Positions 7,278 to 12,050 of a stretch of DNA of 12,050 nt are shown one piece after another. The translations under genes were made by a program, and so were the position numbers. Each line of letters opens with the position of its first letter. Within the stretch, counting starts at the first letter, position 1. The notes under the pieces are model-generated. The model did no database searches. It saw nothing but the letters and a program-made list of their open reading frames with translations, and was not told where the DNA came from. The stretch spans positions 1-12,050 of the forward strand of contig JAOXYB010039507.1 in NCBI GenBank assembly GCA_028565635.1, written 5' to 3'. This stretch comes from Phoronis ovalis (Eukaryota; Phoronida; Phoronidae).

Positions 7278-7951
7278 CTGAAAGGAAAAGATTAGCTTAT
7301 TCCGAAGCAAACTAAACTTTCTTTTATAAATAATATCCCTTGATTTTGGTTGTTGATGAGCAAATATTTTTAAAAATATGTCCTATCATGATGCTTATCG
7401 AACTTCCAATGAAGCTTATGGACAAAGCCATCTTACTTCGATGGCTTACATCTCGTTCAATAGAGCCAGTCAACTCAGCAACACATCATAAAGTATAAAT
7501 ATCTGTGTTGAATTTACCGCAGGTTAATCAAGAGCTTTCCCACAAATTAAGGAGTTACGGGAAATGACAATTGAAATGATTGCAACCACAGGAGATAGAA
7601 CATCAGGTACCATGGCTACACCAGCATTGATTCCAGGTAGCCACCTGTCTGCATCACCAAAACAAATTAAATTGTTATCTCGCCCCCGTGAATTTACTCC
7701 TGGTAAAAGGCTTATATGTACATAAATATCAAGAAATGTAGGCCTGGTTTACGAATTTTTGCATTTACTGAAACTTTGAACTCTCTCAGTCGGAATATTT
7801 TTTCAAACCTCATTATATAATCCTTGCAGTATTTTGACTAGTATATGGGATAATTTTTGCTATGTTAAAATAAAATAACAAAAATTCTTGGTTAAAGTAA
7901 TTTTGTGACATTCCTAATTCCACTCAGAGAATAGGATAAAATAACACTCAC
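7278..7951 (-). other. Ig gene intron between second Ig domain and anchor exon
   Basis: A phase-1 GT-AG intron of 674 bp (donor GTGAGT at 7951, acceptor AG at 7279-7278). It contains the candidate alternative exon at 7524-7699. Confidence 0.65.
7524..7699 (-). CDS. Possible alternative terminal exon of the Ig gene with a hydrophobic segment
   Basis: A minus-strand acceptor (GCCTTTTACCAG, AG 7701-7700) is followed by GA and 57 open codons ending in TAA at 7526-7524. The entry phase matches the phase-1 donor at 7952, so it can replace the exon at 7277. The peptide has a polar start (VNSRGRDNN), a linker (GDADRWLPG) and a hydrophobic run (AGVAMVPDVLSPVVAIISIV) followed by a short polar tail with Arg and Lys. 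A weaker donor-like GTAACT inside it, also phase 1, could make it an internal exon. Against it: the plus strand is also open across this interval, and the hydrophobic run contains Pro and Asp. Confidence 0.35.
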
Positions 7952-8171
7952 TTTCACTTCCAGGTAAGATGAACTTAATAGTTGGTGTATCAACAGGCAT
8001 ACCAAAGTCACCAGTAATGCTACAGACATATGTAACTATCATCTCATTTCCTTCCCCAGTTGGCGTGATGGTTAAAGTACGAGATACTGTATAGGAATAA
8101 TCACTTTCATTCATTCTTTCTAGAGGAGCTTCAATTTCAATTGTGACATTAAGTGGATTTTCAACATTGTT
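7952..8171 (-). CDS. Ig-superfamily gene exon: second half of Ig domain 2
   Basis: The exon runs from the acceptor ATATCTTTCAG (AG 8173-8172) to the donor AAA|GTGAGT (GT 7951-7950), 220 nt: 73 codons in phase 0 plus one base (exit phase 1). It starts NNVENPLNVT and contains the second conserved Cys (TYVC, residue 213 counting Gly 1 at 11236) that pairs with Cys147 of the preceding exon. The segment before it (SRTLTITPTGEGNEMIVTYVC) is a typical Ig E-F strand region, although the usual D-x-G-x-Y-x-C is relaxed. Sequons NVT (171) and NES (184) suggest N-glycosylation and so an extracellular location. It ends in a short linker (KFILPGSE) before the membrane anchor. Confidence 0.82.
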
Positions 8172-8335
8172 CTGAAAGATATACAGACATGATTCACCTT
8201 GCAGTATGATTAATAATTTTAATAATTATGTTTTTCAACAAAACATTTTGTACGAGTGACAATATGATGTTCATCATATAGTATTTTTCAGTTTTGAAAT
8301 AAAAACAATCAAGGCAAGAATGTATGTATTATATT

Positions 8336-8757
8336 ATTTGACCTACTTGTCGGGTCATTTTAAAATGTCACCTAGCCCAATATTCCCACCAACCTATGGC
8401 CTTTGTGAATCCACCTTCAAATCGTCCAGTCAAGGATTCATCTTTCTGGAAAATGGTGCAACGTGACATGCCCTTTTGGGAACAAACATGGCTGCCAGTC
8501 AGCCATATTGGAAGTAACTCAGGTCAAAATTAAATCTAACATGTACCTTGACTCGTACTTACTCTGTACCCAATATGAAGTTGACCGGATAAAAACTGTG
8601 ACGCACAATCTCGAGAATAAACATGGCCACCAGTTGGTCATCTTGGAACTGATCCAGGTCAAAATTATAATCGACCTGTACTTTGATCTGTGTTTACCTT
8701 GTATATAAAACGAAGTTGTTTGGATAAAACTTGAAGCAGTAATTGTGAGAATGTGTT
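8336..8757 (+). repeat. Interspersed repeat copy 1, with internal tandem duplication
   Basis: This shares with copy 2 the ordered blocks ATTTGACC..., TCATTTTAAAATGTCACC-like, CCCACCAACCTATGG-like, GTGACATGCC, AACATGGCTGCCAGTC and GGTCAAAATT. Within it, a unit of about 135 bp is tandemly duplicated (8481-8615 and 8616-8749). Each unit starts AACAAACATGGC or AATAAACATGGC and ends near TGTGACGC or TGTGAG. I judge the units about two-thirds identical by eye. Non-autonomous element, class unknown. Confidence 0.75.
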
Positions 8758-8765
8758 AATTAAGC

Positions 8766-9126
8766 ACAACAAAAAATGTCACCGTTTCGGATCGGCATTT
8801 GACCCACTTTTCGAGGTCATAGTACAATGTCATCTACTCCATTATGCCCACCATCCTTTGGCTTCAAGTCAACGCAACTGGCACAAAGTGACATGCCTTA
8901 TCGGAAATAAACTTGGCTACCAGTCGGCCATAGTGGAAGTAATCAAGGTGAAAATTACAACTGACCTGCACTTTGACCTGTATTTACCATGCCAAATATT
9001 AAGCTAAATGGTTAAAACCTGAAGCTGTTTTATCGCAAGACAAAGAAAATGTTATGGATGACATTGACAACGCCGATATCATATATGTCCATTTCATTAA
9101 TATGTGAGATGGGCATAAAAATTAAA
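8766..9126 (+). repeat. Interspersed repeat copy 2
   Basis: It aligns with copy 1 over most of its length but holds only one copy of the 135-bp unit. Its start (ACAA...ATGTC, then GGATCGGCATTTGACC at 8789-8804) matches copy 3. The final part (GACATTGACAACGCC, then ATGGGCATAAAAATTAAAT-like) also corresponds to copy 3. The end point is approximate. Confidence 0.75.
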
Positions 9127-9345
9127 TAACCTGAATGTGGTGAAGGCTGATACGAAAAGAATTAAATATTTAGTAAAGGAACAAAATCATCTGACTGGTG
9201 ATGGTTCTAAAAGTATATTACATCAATGTTTACAGAACCAATGACTGAACCTATCAAATAAACTTATTGTGAATTTCATTTGAAAACTGTTTATAATTTG
9301 TGATAAGAGAATGCAAAATGCAGCAGCGCAAACTAATACACTTAC

Positions 9346-9491
9346 CACAATTTTCTTCCACTGAATATTTGCTTCAGGAATAGAACGTATGACACACTTA
9401 TAAATATAGCTTACTGATGTTTCTCCTACAACTGTATCATTTGATAAAGATGATCCATTAGCAAGCATAATTATGGGTTGTTGCACAATCC
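9346..9491 (-). CDS. Ig-superfamily gene exon: first half of Ig domain 2
   Basis: The acceptor TGCCTTTTTCAG (AG 9493-9492) precedes a phase-1 entry (GG), followed by 48 codons ending at the donor GTG|GTAAGT (GT 9345-9344), exit phase 0. It encodes the start of an Ig domain. Cys147 lies in SYIYKCVI, and Trp159 in NIQWKK is the conserved strand-C tryptophan 12 residues later. The domain is completed by the exon at 8171, entered in the same phase. A mid-domain intron just after strand C is seen in several Ig families. Sequons NGS (126) and NDT (132) are present. The open frame continues past the donor into the intron by chance. Confidence 0.82.
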
Positions 9492-9493
9492 CT

Positions 9494-10892
9494 GAAAAAG
9501 GCATTTGGCATATTATTTTATTTCAAGCAAAGAATTATTCATTAATGTATAGAAAATATTATGTATATGTGTGCGGGTGTCCATTACTGCATCTTTGTGC
9601 ATTTGTATTTAGATAAATTTTATTCAATTTAATGATTTATTTTGTGAATCTAAAATCCAACCTAGCCTAATACAGAATCACAAAGGTTAAAAACATATCA
9701 TTGGAAAGAATTTCATTCACTACCTAGACGTACGAATGGACAATACAGAAATATTAGTTGGGTAACAGAACAATATGGCCAAATAGTGTTCGAAAAAACG
9801 TTTTGGTCGAAGCCGCATGCAAAGATGCAAAGCGCAAAACAGCTTGTTCAGGTTCCATTATATCGTCTAGTAAAAGCAACTGAGATGAAACTGTCTTCGC
9901 CTTACGCTTTAAATATTCTGCGTTGCTCGTAAAAAAGTAGGATATTCCGTGGATTTTAGATGAAGGATTTTTCCCGCGGCCTTCACAAAGGTGTACTTTT
10001 CAGTGTTGAATATTATAGGTTTTTAGTACATATAGAGGACATTGTGTTGCTTTATTATGTAAAACGATGTAGTCTTTTTAAGGTAAAGTCACTAGGGGAC
10101 TAAAAACTGCCTATTTTTTTGTTGCCGCGTGGCTGCATACAAAATTGCCCGTGAAATATGATAAAAAGATGCACAGCTTCTTTTCCAGAGCGCGAAATAT
10201 GATCCCTGCATGTTCGTTATTCTCTTTGCATCCTGCTTAACACCGGGCAATATACTGCACAGAAATACTGGAAGCTGATTGGTTAAAACCACGTAAGTAT
10301 GAAATAATACTTCATAATTAATTACAATTCCTACTATTGTTTGTTCACACAAGTCCATGTACAACACAATAACACTATTGCCATCTACATGCATGCATGT
10401 ATAGCCTTTTTGGCTATGAAATGGTCTGAATAAATATATATGCAAATATTTCATACCTTTTCAACTAACGTCTGCGCTTAACCATAGTCAATTGTCATTA
10501 TATTCCTTGAATTTAACAAGAGCGGAAAAAATACATCTGATTAAACTTTTGATCCAATCAAGATAAGCTTTTCTCTGCATGATTGACCTATTTTACCAGC
10601 TACCCGCTTAGTCCACTGTTATACCTATTATTGTAAGCTGCAATTTTATTGGTATCAAGACTTTCGCCGGCACTTTATATATAAATAAAGGGATTATTGT
10701 TCTTCTGCTTTACGACATAATAAATGAAAATTGACTATACACTTAAACAAGTCAATGTAACTTCACACATTTTCCTAATACTCGGTTTTGAATAGTGAAT
10801 AAATATGAGTTATGTTCAATCAAAAATATCCAGAACTAGAGTAATTTGAGCCAGTGTACAAATTCCAAAGGTGTTTGTAAATTATGTGTATT
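9494..10892 (-). other. Ig gene intron between Ig domains 1 and 2
   Basis: A phase-1 GT-AG intron of about 1.4 kb. No exon is called in it. It contains a more GC-rich, repeat-like stretch about 9770-10010, a region around 10120-10460 with a repeated GAAATATGAT (10153 and 10194) that carries a 120-codon minus-strand open frame without coding character, and stacked palindromes at 10386-10417. Confidence 0.6.
10386..10417. repeat. Perfect 16-bp palindrome followed by a small hairpin
   Basis: TACATGCATGCATGTA (10386-10401) is perfectly self-complementary. It is followed at once by ATAGCC-TTTTT-GGCTAT (10401-10417), a 6-bp stem with a 5-base loop. The palindrome could arise from an ATGC tandem run. 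No function is evident. Confidence 0.7.
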
Positions 10893-10894
10893 AC

Positions 10895-11236
10895 CTGGAA
10901 CAATAAGAACCATGTTTGCTGATACAGCACGTTGGCCCAAATCTGCAATAGAACATTGATATCTACCAGAATCAGTCAAACGTGCCGGATTTATAATCAA
11001 AGAAATATGCCCTGTGCTTTCAGTCTTTGTTGCTCTTCCTCGAATATGTCCATAAGTAGTACCAGCAGGAAGAGTATAAGCACTTGTATATATCAGTTGC
11101 ACAGGTCCATCATCTGATATGAAATACCAGTTGATACTATCCAAGTTGTTACTTGGAGGATTCACAGAGCAAGTCAGAGTGGCAACACTATTTTCTACTA
11201 TTGGAGCCGGTGCTGTCAAATTAAATGCTGCTATTC
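10895..11236 (-). CDS. Ig-superfamily gene exon: V-like Ig domain 1
   Basis: A single 342-nt exon, phase 1 at both ends (acceptor TTGTTTTTTAG, AG 11238-11237; donor CCAG|GTAATA, GT 10894-10893), the classic symmetric Ig exon. It encodes one complete Ig domain. Cys23 lies in VATLTCSV, Trp37 in INWYF, then DSGRYQC (residues 89-95) with the D-x-G-x-Y-x-C signature; Cys23 and Cys95 should form the disulphide. The Cys-to-Cys spacing of 72 residues fits a V-type domain. The sequon NLT is at residue 6. The protein looks like a two-Ig cell-surface adhesion or recognition molecule; no specific family (nectin, JAM, B7) is assignable. An ATG at 11255, in frame upstream of the acceptor, would give a weak leader, but a spliced signal-peptide exon upstream is more likely. 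Confidence 0.88.
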
Positions 11237-11238
11237 CT

Positions 11239-12050
11239 AAAAAACAACAAGACATCTGTCATGTCTAATGCCCATCACATCCCTAGGGTTACATCATATT
11301 GTGGCTTGTAGTCCTGATTTTTATCTTGGCAGTGCAATTTCTGAAGTAGTTCCATATAATTAAATATGTAAAGAACGTACTAGATACAATAAATGTCCAA
11401 GATTTGGATCGGCATTTGACCTAGCTACTTCTCAAGGTCATTTTAAAATACCCCCACAAAGTTATCGCCTTCTTAGAACCACCTTTGAATCATCTATGCA
11501 CTGCTTCGTCTTTCTCGAAATGGGAGCTAAAAACTGAAGCTCATTGTAAGACAGAAAAGTGTTTGATACATTCACAATGACAACAACGCTGACTAGCCTA
11601 CGGCTATATGCCTATAGCCACTATGTGGATGGCACAAAAACATGAAAATTAAATCCAACTACCCTCTTTATAATAAATACTCAGCGATTATCCAGTAAAA
11701 CCTATAGGTACTCATACTGAAAATTAAAAAAAAGAAATTTAGTCAAATACATATACTACCACATTACTTGGATTGTGATACCTACACCGTGACGGGAAAT
11801 ATAAATGCACCAAGATTTGAATATGTGTTACTCGAAGAATATTGGTTAATAATAAGAAAATGAGATGTAAAATAATGGTAATGGTATCACCTTTGCAATA
11901 TTAAACTTACCTGCTTCATGTATGTCAACTATTTAATTTTACGGTGCTATTTTTTACCCTACCAATACTGAACACTGCTTAACTATCCTTAATATTGCTT
12001 TATTGTTACAAGTTGAGTGTAAAATTTTTAAGGATTTAGTTTTGAATCAG
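11239..12050 (-). other. Upstream part of the Ig gene (probable intron), no exon identified
   Basis: No signal-peptide exon with a phase-1 donor is convincing here. A strong donor-like GCAG|GTAAGT occurs on the minus strand (GT at 11910-11909). In the phase needed, the frame before it is open for only seven codons back to a TAA and has no Met, so it is not called. The stretch also holds repeat copy 3. The 5' end of the gene is probably beyond 12050. Confidence 0.45.
11386..11660 (+). repeat. Interspersed repeat copy 3, internally deleted
   Basis: It shares the identical 16-base block GGATCGGCATTTGACC (11406-11421) with copy 2, followed by TCAAGGTCATTTTAAAAT, TCTTTCTCGAAATGG, AAAACTGAAGC and GTAAGACAGAAAA blocks, and a matching 3' part (GACAACAACGCTGAC, CATGAAAATTAAAT). 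It lacks the AACATGGCTGCC/135-bp unit, so it is an internally deleted or older subtype. Boundaries are approximate. Confidence 0.65.

Larger units (their letters stand above)
8175..9344 (-). other. Ig gene intron within Ig domain 2, holding repeats
   Basis: A phase-0 GT-AG intron of about 1.17 kb. Most of its middle is filled by two copies of an interspersed repeat in plus orientation (8336-8757 and 8766-about 9126). Short plus-strand open frames at 8463-8708 and 8753-9007 are translations of these repeat copies and not genes. Confidence 0.7.

Noticed and set aside
8463-9007. Two plus-strand open frames whose peptides share a GNK-G-QSAI-EV-VKI pattern, suggesting a protein repeat.
   Set aside because: The similarity is explained by two copies of the same DNA repeat. 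The frames start and stop inside the repeats and one copy is internally duplicated.
10092-10454. Minus-strand open frame of 120 codons.
   Set aside because: It lies in an Ig gene intron, in repeat-like sequence with palindromes, and the peptide has no domain or coding-like pattern.
11237-11255. ATG at 11255 continuing in frame into Ig domain 1 (MSCCFLGIAAF) as an unspliced start and signal peptide.
   Set aside because: The hydrophobic stretch is very short, and the intervening TTGTTTTTTAG is a good acceptor with the phase-1 entry typical of Ig exons.
11894-11911. Possible 18-nt microexon ending at a strong minus-strand donor upstream of Ig domain 1.
   Set aside because: The phase works (TT...G), but the upstream AG has no pyrimidine tract and the peptide would not supply a signal sequence or start codon.

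Overview
The window is AT-rich nuclear DNA from an invertebrate animal. Every gene is split by GT-AG introns, a paired-class homeobox gene and an immunoglobulin-superfamily gene are present, and the introns hold diverged interspersed repeats and microsatellites. The repeats look to me like those of marine invertebrate genomes, but I cannot name the species. There is no sign of bacterial, organellar or viral gene organisation.

Layout. (1) Positions 1-about 815, plus strand: the 3' end of an unrecognised gene, with a partial exon (1-167), a 472-bp intron, a short terminal coding exon (640-709) and a poly(A) signal 82 bp after the stop. (2) Positions 1977-3691, minus strand: a complete three-exon open frame for a paired-class (Q50) homeodomain protein of 299 residues with a C-terminal OAR motif. 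The intestine-specific homeobox (ISX) family is the best fit I can suggest. It faces the plus-strand gene tail to tail. (3) Positions 3760-6300: largely non-coding DNA upstream of the homeobox gene, with a possible 5' untranslated exon near 5570 and a tandem pair of CTCF-like motifs at 5407-5449. A third CTCF-like motif lies beyond the homeobox 3' end at 1488-1499. (4) About 6370-11236, minus strand: the 3' part of a gene for a two-Ig-domain cell-surface protein. Its exons are 11236-10895 (V-like Ig), 9491-9346 and 8171-7952 (second Ig domain, split by a phase-0 intron) and 7277-7177 (membrane anchor). The signal-peptide exon is not identified and is probably upstream of the window.

The Ig gene has two unusual features at its 3' end. 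The hydrophobic anchor runs straight into a stop codon inside a TATATA tract, while the next frame over encodes a typical basic/acidic cytoplasmic tail. A second phase-compatible terminal exon with its own hydrophobic stretch lies at 7699-7524. The Ig introns hold at least three copies of one repeat family (8336-8757, 8766-about 9126, 11386-about 11660).

The three genes show no obvious functional link. The homeobox gene would act in the nucleus and the Ig gene at the cell surface. All exon models come from reading frames, splice-site consensus and intron-phase agreement; none has transcript support.
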